Assembly (NCBI GenBank): GCA_024226315.1
Contig: JAAELT010000516.1
Location: forward strand, 1-35,973
Direction of reading: 5' to 3'
Origin: a bacterium
GTDB taxonomy: Bacteria > Acidobacteriota > Thermoanaerobaculia > Multivoradales > J023
Length of the DNA: 35,973 nt
The notes under the pieces: model-generated
What the model was told of the DNA's origin: nothing
Databases searched by the model: none
Seen by the model: the letters and a program-made list of their open reading frames with translations, nothing else
Translations under genes and position numbers: made by a program
Shown: positions 24,277 through 32,566 of the stretch, piece by piece
Layout: every line of letters begins with the position of its first letter
How positions within the stretch are numbered: position 1 is the stretch's first letter

Positions 24277-25331
24277 AGGCCGACGCCTGGTTCCTGGACG
24301 AGCCCGCAGCGCCGCTGGTGCGGCGCGAGCACTCGCTCGACGAACCGGGGCCCGCCGAGGCCGTGGTCGAGGTCGAGGCCTGCGGCCTGTGCCACACCGA
24401 TCTCTCCTTCGCCGGCGGCTCGGTCGCCCCGCGCCACCCCCTGCCGCTGGTGCTCGGCCACGAGATCACCGGCCGGGTGGTCGCCGCCGGCGAAGGCGCT
24501 CGACACCTGATGGATCGCCCGGTGCTGGTGCCGGCGGTCCTGCCCTGCGGCGAGTGCGAGTTCTGCGCCGCCGGCCGCGGCAACGCCTGCCCTCGCCAGA
24601 AGATGCCCGGCAACGACGTCCACGGCGGCTTCGCGTCCCACGTCCTGCTGCCGGCCGGCGCCCTGATCCCCGTTGACGACGCTCCGGAGCACGTCACGCG
24701 GGCCAACCTGTCGGTGGTGGCCGACGCAGTGTCGACGGCCTACCAGGCGATCCTGCGCTCGGACCTTCACGAAGGCGACGCCGTGTTCGTCGTCGGCGCC
24801 GGCGGCGTCGGCGGCTTCACCATCCAGTTCGCCCGCGCCCTCGGCGCGCGCGTGATCGCCTGCGACATCTCACCGGAGCGCTTGGAGATCGCCGCCGCCT
24901 ACGGCGCCGAGGAGGCGGTGAACGTCGCCGATCTCGACGGCCGCGAAGCGCGCAAGAAGCTCCAGGGCATCGCCCGTTCCTGGAAGATCCCGTCGCTGCG
25001 CCACCGCATCTTCGAAGCCAGCGGCACCGCCGCGGGCCAGCTCCTGGCCTACAGCTTGATCTCGCGGGCGGCCACCCTGGTGCAGGTAGGCTACACCTTC
25101 GACAAGGTGACCGTTCGCCTGTCGAACCTGATGGCCTTCGACGCCACCGTCCACGGTTCCTGGGGCTGCCCTCCGGAGGCCTACCGGCGGGTGCTGGAGA
25201 TGATCTACGACGGCTCGGTGGTGCTCGAGCCCTTCGTCGAGCACGCCCCGATGTCGGAGCTGAACCGACTGCTCGACGACATGGCTCACCACCGGTTGAC
25301 GAAACGCATGGTCTTGCTTCCGGACAGCTGA
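24273..25331 (+). CDS. had: 6-hydroxycyclohex-1-ene-1-carbonyl-CoA dehydrogenase
   Basis: NAD-dependent, zinc medium-chain dehydrogenase of 352 residues. It oxidises 6-hydroxycyclohex-1-ene-1-carbonyl-CoA to the 6-oxo compound, the third step from benzoyl-CoA. CGLCHTD (about 37-43) and GHE (about 64-66) are catalytic zinc ligands. CGECEFCAAGRGNAC (about 91-105) holds the four structural zinc cysteines, and GAGGVGG near 176-182 is the NAD loop. The assignment to Had (BzdX) rather than a general alcohol dehydrogenase rests on position between bzdQ and oah and on length. Confidence 0.88.
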   Translation: MKADAWFLDEPAAPLVRREHSLDEPGPAEAVVEVEACGLCHTDLSFAGGSVAPRHPLPLVLGHEITGRVVAAGEGARHLMDRPVLVPAVLPCGECEFCAAGRGNACPRQKMPGNDVHGGFASHVLLPAGALIPVDDAPEHVTRANLSVVADAVSTAYQAILRSDLHEGDAVFVVGAGGVGGFTIQFARALGARVIACDISPERLEIAAAYGAEEAVNVADLDGREARKKLQGIARSWKIPSLRHRIFEASGTAAGQLLAYSLISRAATLVQVGYTFDKVTVRLSNLMAFDATVHGSWGCPPEAYRRVLEMIYDGSVVLEPFVEHAPMSELNRLLDDMAHHRLTKRMVLLPDS

Positions 25332-25372
25332 TCGACGGCTGGCCGGCAAGACGACACACAATGGAGCCTTTG

Positions 25373-26521
25373 ATGGAACTGATGAACCACGAGCTCGTCG
25401 CCGATCTCGAGCTCCGGCACATCCGCTACGAGGAACGGCCGGTCAGAGGCCGCGACGGGCAGCCTGTCGACGGCCTCCACCAGGTGTGGATCTGGCTCGA
25501 CAACGAGCGCCAGTTGAATTCCTACACCACCGCCGCCGTCAAAGACGTGATCCTGGCCTTTCGCCGCGCCAGCAGCGACCGACGCGCCGTGGCGGTTGTG
25601 TTCACCGGCGCCGGCAGCCGCTCGTTCTGCACCGGCGGCAACACCGAGGAGTACGCCACCTACTACGCCGGGCGGCCCACCGAGTACCTGCAATACATGC
25701 GGCTGTTCAACGACATGGTCACCAACATCCTGCTGTGCGACAAGCCGGTGATCTGCCGGGTCAACGGCATGCGCATCGGCGGCGGCCAGGAGATCGGCAT
25801 GGCCTGCGACTTCTCGATCGCCGGCGACCACGCCACCTTCGGTCAGGCCGGCCCGGTGCACGGCTCGGCCCCCGACGGCGGCTCGACCGACTTCCTCCAC
25901 CTCCACGTCGGCTACGCCAAGGCCGCCGAGTCGCTGGTGCTGTGCGAGCCCTGGTCGGCACACAAGGCTCACCGGCTGGGCTTGATCAACGACGTCGTGC
26001 CGGTGCACCGCGCCGCCGACGGCGAGCTGATCCCCAATCCCAGGGTGATCTGCGATCGCCACCTCGACGACTTCGGCCGCGTCGTCCACGGCGAGCGCAA
26101 GACCGGCGCCGAGGCCGAGGAGGCCCGGCGGATCGCCAAGTCCTGCACCATCGACCTCGAGCCCCTCGACGAAGCCGTGGAGCGGCTGGTCACCAAGCTG
26201 CTCTACACCTTCCCCGACTGCAGCCGCAAGACCCTCGAGAGCCTGCGCAAGAAGAAGCTCGAGCATTGGTATCGCAACAGCGAGACCAGCCGTTCGTGGC
26301 TGGCCCTCAACATGAACACCGAGGCCCTGGCCGGATTCCCGGCCTTCGAGCTCGCCGAGCGCCACGAGCGCCAGATCGACTTCGTGAAGCTCCGGCGCCG
26401 GATCGCCGAAGGCCGCCGCTTCGACCGGTCGCTGGTCGAGGAAGTGCTGCCGGAGAGCGCCCGCGCCCGGGCCGCCGAGATCCTGCGCGACGAGCCCGCC
26501 ACCGCGGACGCGTTGCGATGA
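25373..26521 (+). CDS. oah: 6-oxocyclohex-1-ene-1-carbonyl-CoA hydrolase
   Basis: Ring-opening enzyme of the crotonase superfamily that adds two waters to give 3-hydroxypimelyl-CoA. It has 382 residues, near the 377 of Thauera Oah and much longer than a normal crotonase. SRSFCTGGNTEEYA and GMRIGGGQEIGMACD form the oxyanion-hole regions, and a family-specific C-terminal extension of ~130 residues follows. The ATG at 25373 is favoured over 25361 because GGAG lies 6 bases upstream of it. The stop overlaps dch (ATGA). Confidence 0.92.
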   Translation: MELMNHELVADLELRHIRYEERPVRGRDGQPVDGLHQVWIWLDNERQLNSYTTAAVKDVILAFRRASSDRRAVAVVFTGAGSRSFCTGGNTEEYATYYAGRPTEYLQYMRLFNDMVTNILLCDKPVICRVNGMRIGGGQEIGMACDFSIAGDHATFGQAGPVHGSAPDGGSTDFLHLHVGYAKAAESLVLCEPWSAHKAHRLGLINDVVPVHRAADGELIPNPRVICDRHLDDFGRVVHGERKTGAEAEEARRIAKSCTIDLEPLDEAVERLVTKLLYTFPDCSRKTLESLRKKKLEHWYRNSETSRSWLALNMNTEALAGFPAFELAERHERQIDFVKLRRRIAEGRRFDRSLVEEVLPESARARAAEILRDEPATADALR

Positions 26522-27300
26522 GCGAGCGCCCGGTCACCGCCAGCCTGCTCGAAGACGGCACGGTCCTGCGGCTGGTTCTCGACGAGCCTCCAGGCAACGT
26601 CCTGACCATGGCCATGGTCGCCGAGCTCGGCGAGGCGCTCGAAGCGCACCGCGGGCACCAGAGCCTGCGCCTGGTGCTGCTGCGAGGCGCAGGCCGCCAC
26701 TTCTCCTTCGGCGCCTCGGTGGAGGAGCACCGCAGGGAGATGGCACCCGACATGCTGCGCGGCTTTCACCGCCTGCTCCGCGAGTTGGCAGCGTACCCGG
26801 TGCCGACCGCGGCATTGGTGGAGGGCAGTTGCCTGGGCGGCGGCTTCGAGCTGGCGTTGTGCTGCCACTTCCTGTTCGCCGCGGAAGGGGCGCGCTTCGG
26901 CTGCCCGGAGATCAAGCTCGGCGTCTATCCGCCGCTGCTGGCCGCGGTCGGCAGCCAGCGCCTGGGGAGTCTGGTGGCCGAGCGCCTGCTGCTGACCGGC
27001 GAGACCCTGGACGCCGCCGCCGCCGAGCGCCTCGGTTTCCTGGCCGCCCCCGTCGCGGACGCGGACCTGGAAGAGGTGGCGCTCGCCTGGTACCGTAAAC
27101 GCCTGCGGCCGCTCTCGGCCTTCGCCCTGCGCCAGGGCACCCGGGCGGTGCGTTCCGCCTCGGGCTTTCTGGCGACGCTCGAAAGCTCGCTCGAGGCGGC
27201 CGAGCAGCAGTACCTGGGTGAGGTGCTCGCGAGCCACGACGGCAACGAGGGCATCGAAGCCTTCCTCGAAAAGCGGCCCCCCGTGTGGAGCGATTCCTGA
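26518..27300 (+). CDS. dch: Cyclohexa-1,5-diene-1-carbonyl-CoA hydratase
   Basis: Crotonase-family hydratase of 260 residues that adds water to the dienoyl-CoA product of benzoyl-CoA reductase, giving 6-hydroxycyclohex-1-ene-1-carbonyl-CoA. HFSFGASVEEH (about 60-70) and EGSCLGGGFELALCC (about 101-115) shape the oxyanion hole, and CPEIKLGVYPP (about 129-139) is typical of this subgroup. With had and oah it completes the three modified beta-oxidation steps. Confidence 0.9.
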   Translation: MSERPVTASLLEDGTVLRLVLDEPPGNVLTMAMVAELGEALEAHRGHQSLRLVLLRGAGRHFSFGASVEEHRREMAPDMLRGFHRLLRELAAYPVPTAALVEGSCLGGGFELALCCHFLFAAEGARFGCPEIKLGVYPPLLAAVGSQRLGSLVAERLLLTGETLDAAAAERLGFLAAPVADADLEEVALAWYRKRLRPLSAFALRQGTRAVRSASGFLATLESSLEAAEQQYLGEVLASHDGNEGIEAFLEKRPPVWSDS

Positions 27301-27301
27301 A

Positions 27302-28549
27302 TTGAGCAGTCCGTCGCGCAGTGACCTGATCTACGACTGGGCGGAAGCCGGCCCCCACCGCTTCGGTGCCACCCACCGCGTGGCGCTGAACGACGAGACG
27401 CTGCGCGACGGCCTGCAGAGCCCGGCGACCACCGATCCGGGCGGCGAGACCAAGGTCGAGATCCTCCGCCTGATGGACGCACTGGGAATCGAGACCGCCG
27501 ACGTCGGGCTTCCCGGAGCGGGGGAGCGCCAGCGCCGGTCGACCGAGCTGCTGTGCCGCGAGATCGCCGACAACGGTCTCGCGATCCGGCCCAACTGCGC
27601 CGGCCGCACCATGCGGGCGGACGTCGAGCCGATCGCCGAGCTGAGCCAGAAGACCGGCGTCGCCGTGGAGGCGTGCCTGTTCACCGGCGCCAGCCCGATC
27701 CGGCAATACACCGAGTCCTGGAGCCTCGATGAGATCCTGCAGCGCACCCGGGATGCCATCGCTTTCGCGGTGGCGGAGGGTCTGGAGGTCATGTTCGTCA
27801 CCGAGGATACGGTCCGCTCTCCCCCCGAGCATCTGCGGCTGCTGCTGACCGCCGCGGTCGAGGAGGGCGCGCGGCGGGTCTGCCTGTGCGACACCGTCGG
27901 CGGCGCCATCCCCGAGGGGGTCTCGAACCTGGTCTCGTGGGTCAAGGTGCTGCTGGACGGCCTCGGCGCCCCGGTGGGCATCGACTGGCACGGCCACCGC
28001 GACCGCGGGCTCGACGTCGCCAACACCCTGGCCGCGATCCAGGCCGGAGCGACGCGTGTCCACGCCACCGCCATGGGCCTGGGCGAGCGGGCCGGCAACA
28101 CCCCGATGGAGCAGATCCTGGTCAACCTCAAGCTCCTGGGGCTGCGCGACGACGACCTCGGGCTGCTGCCGGAATACGTCGAGACGGTGTCGCGGGCGCT
28201 CGGCGTGCCGCTGCCGATCAACGCTCCGGTGGTCGGCCGCAACGCCTTCCGCACCGCCACCGGCGTCCACGCCGCCGCCCTGATCAAGGCGATGCGCAAA
28301 GGCGACGCCTGGCTCGCGGACTGGGTGTATTCCGGGGTCCCGGCGAGTTGGATGGGCCGCGATCAGGAGATCGAGGTGGGCTTCATGTCCGGCGCCTCCA
28401 ACGTCACCTACTACCTCGATTCCCGCGGGCTGCCCCACGGGCCCGAGATCGTCGCGGCAGTGCTGGCGAAGGCCAAGCAGTCGGCGCGGCTGTTGACCGA
28501 GGAGGAGATCCGCGGGGTGGTTCGTGGATTCACGGGCGAAGGGGAGTGA
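27302..28549 (+). CDS. Isopropylmalate/homocitrate synthase-family (HMGL-like) enzyme
   Basis: 415 residues with the DRE-TIM metallolyase fold: LNDETLRDGLQ (29-39) gives the catalytic Arg and metal-binding Asp, HGHRDRGLD near 230 the two metal His, and GERAGNTP near 262 the family signature. Members condense an acyl-CoA with a 2-oxoacid (2-isopropylmalate, homocitrate, citramalate, Re-citrate synthases) or cleave HMG-CoA. The ~90-residue tail after the barrel could be a short accessory segment, not the full LeuA regulatory domain. The TTG at 27302 starts one base after the dch stop; the nearest GGAG is 12 bases upstream, so the start is tentative. It is not part of the textbook bzd set; substrate unknown. 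Confidence 0.8.
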   Translation: MSSPSRSDLIYDWAEAGPHRFGATHRVALNDETLRDGLQSPATTDPGGETKVEILRLMDALGIETADVGLPGAGERQRRSTELLCREIADNGLAIRPNCAGRTMRADVEPIAELSQKTGVAVEACLFTGASPIRQYTESWSLDEILQRTRDAIAFAVAEGLEVMFVTEDTVRSPPEHLRLLLTAAVEEGARRVCLCDTVGGAIPEGVSNLVSWVKVLLDGLGAPVGIDWHGHRDRGLDVANTLAAIQAGATRVHATAMGLGERAGNTPMEQILVNLKLLGLRDDDLGLLPEYVETVSRALGVPLPINAPVVGRNAFRTATGVHAAALIKAMRKGDAWLADWVYSGVPASWMGRDQEIEVGFMSGASNVTYYLDSRGLPHGPEIVAAVLAKAKQSARLLTEEEIRGVVRGFTGEGE

Positions 28550-28552
28550 GGT

Positions 28553-28577
28553 GCCGCGGCGCGCGGTCACCCGCGGC
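28553..28577. terminator. GC hairpin after the bzd operon, possible terminator
   Basis: A perfect 7-bp inverted repeat (GCCGCGG and CCGCGGC, 11-base loop) begins 4 bases after the last stop of the operon, between convergent genes. No T-run follows, so factor-independent termination is doubtful. Confidence 0.3.
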
Positions 28578-28592
28578 GAGTTGCCAAGTCCG

Positions 28593-28946
28593 TCAACGGA
28601 GCGGACGAATCCGGACTTTCCTGGCCTCGAGGACTACAAAATGACCTGGCAGGCGTTCAGCATGATTCGCCAGTAGATCCCGCAACCGAGGCGTCTTCCA
28701 GCTCCGTTCAGCGACATCAAAGCGCAGTAGCACGATCCCGTAGGCAGGTTGGTGGAGCCGATAGACCAACTCGCCGAAGTCCTTGTCCTCCGTCAGCAAG
28801 ATCCGGTCTTCGGCGAAGGCCCTTTGCAGAACTTCAGGATCGACAGCTCCGCGTTGAGTTTCGAACACATAGGCGGCATCATGGCCGTCTTGACGCAGCG
28901 CAGCGACCAAGCCGGCATCACAGCACTCGTCAGCGAGAAACTTCAA
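28593..28946 (-). CDS. DUF5615 PIN-like toxin
   Basis: 117 residues. The N-terminal MKFLADEC, the central LLTEDKDFGELVY and the ending FVVLEARKVRIR are the conserved blocks of DUF5615, a PIN-like nuclease family. The acidic residues Asp6, Glu7 and the DKDFGE group are the presumed metal site. Such proteins are toxins paired with DUF433 proteins, as here. The TTG start overlaps the antitoxin stop (TTGA), so the two are translationally coupled. Confidence 0.82.
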   Translation of the reverse strand: MKFLADECCDAGLVAALRQDGHDAAYVFETQRGAVDPEVLQRAFAEDRILLTEDKDFGELVYRLHQPAYGIVLLRFDVAERSWKTPRLRDLLANHAERLPGHFVVLEARKVRIRPLR

Positions 28947-29179
28947 AGAGACTGTCCGTCGGCGAAGACGATCTCTTCACTTGCCAAGTAACTTGCCGCG
29001 AAATCGGTCGCGGCATAGACGTCCTCCGCCACGAGGTGTGGATGGTCCTTCAAGATCTCCTCGACCGTCATCTCGCCAGCCAGTTTGCGGAGGATCAGCT
29101 CAACGGTGATCCGGGTGCCTTTGATCACCGGTTTGCCGAACATGATGGCTGGATTGATTTCTACTCGCTCATGGGTCAT
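28943..29179 (-). CDS. DUF433 antitoxin
   Basis: 78 residues with the DUF433 signature: INPAIMFGKPVIKGTRITVE followed by MTVEEILKDHPHL and EDVYAATDFAASYL. DUF433 is a small helical DNA-binding-like domain that acts as antitoxin to PIN-like partners and probably represses its own operon. The ATG at 29179 has AAGGAG eight bases upstream on this strand. An upstream ATG would add ten residues with no support. Confidence 0.85.
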   Translation of the reverse strand: MTHERVEINPAIMFGKPVIKGTRITVELILRKLAGEMTVEEILKDHPHLVAEDVYAATDFAASYLASEEIVFADGQSL

Positions 29180-29210
29180 GGGTTCAACTCCTTGCAGTCT
29201 GCTCCTCATT

Positions 29211-29447
29211 CTACCAGGTCGTGGCCAAGTACCTGCCAGCCGCGACGACGGCGAGCAAGGCGTCAGCGCCTCGAACCTGACGGCTACAGGCGACCCCCGG
29301 CGTCAGACCCCGGCCGCGGTTGGGGTCCCGGAGCACGGGCTCGTGGCCCGGCTCGGACACCGCGTCGCAAACGGCCGCCTGATACGGATCGAGCTCTTTC
29401 GAGGTGGAGGTGATGAAGATTCGACCGTACGGAGGCGTTCGCCGGCG
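29211..29447 (-). pseudogene. Remnant of a DUF4062-like domain protein
   Basis: On the minus strand one frame reads RIFITSTSKELDPYQAAVCD, then AVSEPGHEPVLRDP, a short Gly/Arg stretch, LTPGVACSRQVRGADALLAV and GRYL before TAG at 29213-29211. This resembles the start of DUF4062 proteins (an FISST strand, a helix, GHEPV, then a CxxxVxxADALL helix). Codon use is strongly coding-like. No start codon is available in this frame; an ATG at 29466 lies in a neighbouring frame, which suggests a frameshift. The end is premature. I read it as a decayed fragment; the family call is by eye. Confidence 0.45.
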
Positions 29448-29809
29448 GTCCCGGTTGGCCCGTCATGGGGTGGCCGGCGTTCCTCGAGCGTCCCTCGAGA
29501 GCCGAATCTCGGCCGGGGCCGGGGCTCGATGGCCATCAGAAAGAGAGTCGGTAGCGGCACGCAGTGCGAACGCGAGATGGTCGTCCAGATGCCGCTTGCA
29601 CGCGGTGCCAGCCCTGATCGGGCCTCCAAGTCACGGCCACCGGCTTGTGGGCGTGATTTGTAGAACCAAATCGCCTTGGCTCGCTGACGGCGGCGCGGAG
29701 GTCGGTGGCCCGCGACGGGGCCGCGGCTACAGATCCAGGGGCGTCTCCGCTCTGGAAAGCCAATCCTGCGCGGATTCGGAGAGGCTCTGGACGTGCTCAT
29801 CCGTCAGCA
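29448..29809. other. Gene-poor stretch left of the insertion sequence
   Basis: About 360 bases with no convincing gene. Several frames are open because of high GC, but codon patterns shift between them. At the right edge the minus strand holds the C-terminal end of a frame cut at the IS boundary: LTDEHVQSLSESAQDWLSRA and a few more residues to a stop at 29727. It could be the tail of a gene destroyed by the insertion. No repeat or promoter was noted. Confidence 0.4.
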
Positions 29810-29922
29810 TGTCCGGCGTCAACTACTTTTGCCGGCCGCGTTGCCTCAGCGTTTCTGCTACTCGCAGCGGAGTCGTTGCCTCATGAGAATGCTACCCAAC
29901 GAATGGACGCTGGGAGGCACTT

Positions 29923-31563
29923 ATGGGGAGACGCATCAGCATGTCGACGCGCAAGGAGCTCTTGAGAGCCATCAGAGAACGCTACGCGGGGAAGGGTCGG
30001 GTTGAGAAGAGCCGGATTATCGACGAGTTCGTCGCGGTGACGGGCTACCATCGCAAGCACGCCCTACGGCTTCTGAATCAGGGTGAGCCTGAGCAATGCC
30101 CGGAACGGGTAGGTCGGCGGATCTACGACGAGGCTGTTCGAGCAGCGTTGATCGTCGTGTGGGAGACCGCCGATCGGATCTGCGGAAAACGGTTGAAAGC
30201 CGCGTTGCCGAGTTTCGTGGAATCGATGGAACGGCACGGTCATCTCGATCTCGACAAGGAGGTACGGCGGCGCCTGCTGACGGTGAGTGCCGCGACGATT
30301 GATCGACTGTTGGCGCCGATTCGGGACAAAGCTGGCAAGCGGCAGCGACGTCGAGTCGCCAGTAGTGCGATTCGCAAACAGGTGCCGGTGCGCACGTTCG
30401 GTGACTGGGGCGATCCGATCCCCGGCTACTTTGAAGGCGATCTGGTCGCGCACTGCGGCGGCGTGATGGCCGGTAGCTTCGTGCACAGCTTCGTTCTAAC
30501 CGACATCGCCAGTGGTTGGACCGACGGCTTGCCTCTACTGGTTCGCGAGCAAGGGCTCGTAACCGAGGCTCTCGACGTTTTTCGCGTCACTCTACCGGTG
30601 CCGTTGCGCGGTATCGACACCGACAACGACAGCGTTTTCATCAACGAGACACTGGTGAAGTACTGCGGGAAGAACAACATCGAGCAGACCCGATCGCGGG
30701 CCTACCGCAAGAACGATCAAGCGTGGGTGGAGCAGAAGAACGGCTCTGTGGTTCGGCGCCTTGTCGGCTATGACCGCCTTGCGGGCGTGGCGGCTGCTCA
30801 AGCGTTGGCTCGGCTGTTCGATGTCGCACGCCTCTATGTGAATTTCTTCCAGCCCTCGTTCAAGCTACGAGACAAGATCCGAGTCGGCGCCAAGGTGACC
30901 CGGCGTTACTTTCCGCCGGCCACGCCATGCGAACGACTCCTCGCCCATCGCGAAGTCAGCGAAGAAACCAAGGCACAGCTGAGACAGCGTCAAGCCGATC
31001 TCGACCCAGTCAAACTGATCAAGGACCTGCGCGATGCCCAGGCAGAGCTTGCTCGGCTCACACGCAAGGGGGGCACTGAGGAAGCGACCCAAGCAGGCTC
31101 TAGCCTGGAGAGCTTCCTGGCCCAGCTGCCGGAGCTGTGGCGGATGGGAGAGAGCCGACCAACACACCGTCAGCGGCCCCAGCGCATCCGCACCTGGCGG
31201 ACCCGAGCCGATCCCTTCGAGGCGGTCTGGTCTGAGGAGCGCACGTGGCTGGAGCAAGAGCCGGACATCACCGGCAAAGCTCTGTTCGATCGACTTCGGA
31301 AGAAGCACCCAGGTGAATTCGCCGCCGGTCAACTACGGACCCTTCAACGGCGCGTACGGGATTGGAGGCAAGCCATGGCAAGACAGCTGATCTTGATTTC
31401 CAGCCCGGAACAAGAGCCCGGAACAAGAGCAATGCCAGAAGATTCGGAAGCGCGCGCGACACGACAATCCCCCGGTCGCTTCGCTCCCTCGCCACACCCT
31501 AGGCCGTCGTGTCGCGCGCGCTCAGAACAGAAGCAGAGAAAGAAGCAGAGCAGAGCTGGGTAA
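29923..31563 (+). CDS. Integrase-core (DDE) transposase
   Basis: 546 residues. The N-terminus (SRIIDEFVAVTGYHRKHALR near 28-47) is a helix-turn-helix seen in a widespread group often labelled ISNCY. The catalytic core has the DDE pattern: Asp in GYFEGDLVAHCG near 173, Asp in GIDTDNDSVF near 229-234 and Glu in WVEQKNG near 268. The ATG at 29923 has GGAGG at 29913-29917. The C-terminal ~60 residues look unconserved and are encoded over a direct repeat (CCCGGAACAAGAG twice, 31407-31432) and a 17-bp inverted repeat. The frame is intact, so the element may still be active. Confidence 0.85.
   Translation: MGRRISMSTRKELLRAIRERYAGKGRVEKSRIIDEFVAVTGYHRKHALRLLNQGEPEQCPERVGRRIYDEAVRAALIVVWETADRICGKRLKAALPSFVESMERHGHLDLDKEVRRRLLTVSAATIDRLLAPIRDKAGKRQRRRVASSAIRKQVPVRTFGDWGDPIPGYFEGDLVAHCGGVMAGSFVHSFVLTDIASGWTDGLPLLVREQGLVTEALDVFRVTLPVPLRGIDTDNDSVFINETLVKYCGKNNIEQTRSRAYRKNDQAWVEQKNGSVVRRLVGYDRLAGVAAAQALARLFDVARLYVNFFQPSFKLRDKIRVGAKVTRRYFPPATPCERLLAHREVSEETKAQLRQRQADLDPVKLIKDLRDAQAELARLTRKGGTEEATQAGSSLESFLAQLPELWRMGESRPTHRQRPQRIRTWRTRADPFEAVWSEERTWLEQEPDITGKALFDRLRKKHPGEFAAGQLRTLQRRVRDWRQAMARQLILISSPEQEPGTRAMPEDSEARATRQSPGRFAPSPHPRPSCRARSEQKQRKKQSRAG
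31449..31522. repeat. Perfect 17-bp inverted repeat inside the transposase C-terminus
   Basis: AGCGCGCGCGACACGAC (31449-31465) and its exact reverse complement (31506-31522) enclose 40 bases. The unit lies in the last 40 codons of the transposase gene and could form a strong hairpin in DNA or mRNA. It may be a small non-autonomous insertion or a terminator-like structure. Confidence 0.7.
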
Positions 31564-31721
31564 GGCGAAAACCCGGTCCTGGCGCCCGAAAAATCCTCGT
31601 CAAAGAGGCGGGTAACCTACTCGGCCTCCCAGCCGTCGAATTTAGAGAGCGGCGACATCTATCCTCGGGTAACATTAAACCGTGAGGCAATACGACCGGC
31701 AAATCTAATTGTCGCTGAACA

Positions 31722-32566
31722 CACGGCTCGTCTTTGCGGCTGACCCGGAAGGTGACGGTGTCGTCGACGAACGACAACAACCTCGATTCTTTCAACGGGC
31801 CTCCGCGAACATAGCGCGCGAGGTACTCCGCGACGCCGTGCCCGTGGTCGCGATGCTCGATGTCGACAATCCACTCCTTGCGCTCGGCCTGAGTGAGGCG
31901 GCACAGCGCGTCGAAGCGACACATGTCCGGCGGCAGCTCGATCTTCCCGGCGTTGATCATTCGCCGGAGGGCCTTGGCGAAGCGCTCTCGGAACCAATGG
32001 CGGAGGACTTCCTGGGGAACCAGGAACTTCTCACCACAGGGCTTCCACCGGCCATCGGCGGTGATGCCACCGCCCGTGACCAGGCAATGGACATGGACAT
32101 GGGACCACAAGTCTCGCGCCCAGGTATGCAGGCTCATCAGGATGCCGGGCTTGGCACCCAGGTGCTCGGGATCTTTCAGCGCGTTGAAAAGTGTCGTCCG
32201 GGCGATCTTGAACATCAGGTCGTTGATCGCCTTGCGGTCGAACTCCCAGAAGATGCGCAGATCCCCGGGCAAAGTGAAGGTGGTGTGGTAGTGATCGATC
32301 GGTAGGAGCCGAGCGCGGATCGTCTCCAACCACTGATGGATCTTGACCCACGCGCACAGTGGACATGCACGGTGACGACACGAATTGTACCAAACCTTCT
32401 CGACGCAGCCCGCTGGGCAGCGTTTGACGTGGCCACCCAACTCGGCGGTGCGGCATCGAAGGATGGCGAGGCCGGCCTTGAGCTGGAACGGCAGCAGCCC
32501 CCGGGTTCGGCAATAGGCTTCGAACCCCTCCTTGAAGATCTCGCGTAAGGTACACTTCGTCCCCAC
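31722..32566 (-). pseudogene. IS91-family transposase, 3' end missing
   Basis: About 281 residues remain of a usual ~380-400. The N-terminal zinc-binding part (CPAGC, then CRHRACPLC), the HUH motif HVHVHCLVTGGG, and the paired tyrosines in AEYLARYVRG near residue 238 (Y-x3-Y) identify a Y2 rolling-circle transposase of the IS91/IS801 group. Family similarity ends at VTFRVSRKDEP, exactly where the inverted repeat of the adjacent element begins, and the missing C-terminus is not found beyond that element's other end. The frame runs on to 31499 but that part is IS sequence. The start is a GTG at 32566. Confidence 0.8.

Larger units (their letters stand above)
29810..31721 (+). mobile_element. 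Insertion sequence with ~40-bp imperfect terminal inverted repeats
   Basis: The left end from 29810 (TGTCCGGCGTCAACTACTTT then TGCCGG, with TTGCCTCA at 29841-29848) matches the reverse complement of the right end from 31721 (TGTTCAGCGACAATTAGATT then TGCCGG, with TTGCCTCA). Roughly 28 of 39 positions agree, and the shared TTTGCCGG and TTGCCTCA blocks are exact. Similarity stops sharply outside TG...CA. The element is ~1.9 kb with one transposase. No target duplication is evident from the flanks, so one side may have been rearranged. The right end cuts into the IS91 transposase gene. Confidence 0.75.

Noticed and set aside
29404..29886. 160-codon plus-strand frame before the insertion sequence
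   Set aside because: It crosses the IS left terminus, has no domain features, and runs opposite the coding-like DUF4062 remnant.
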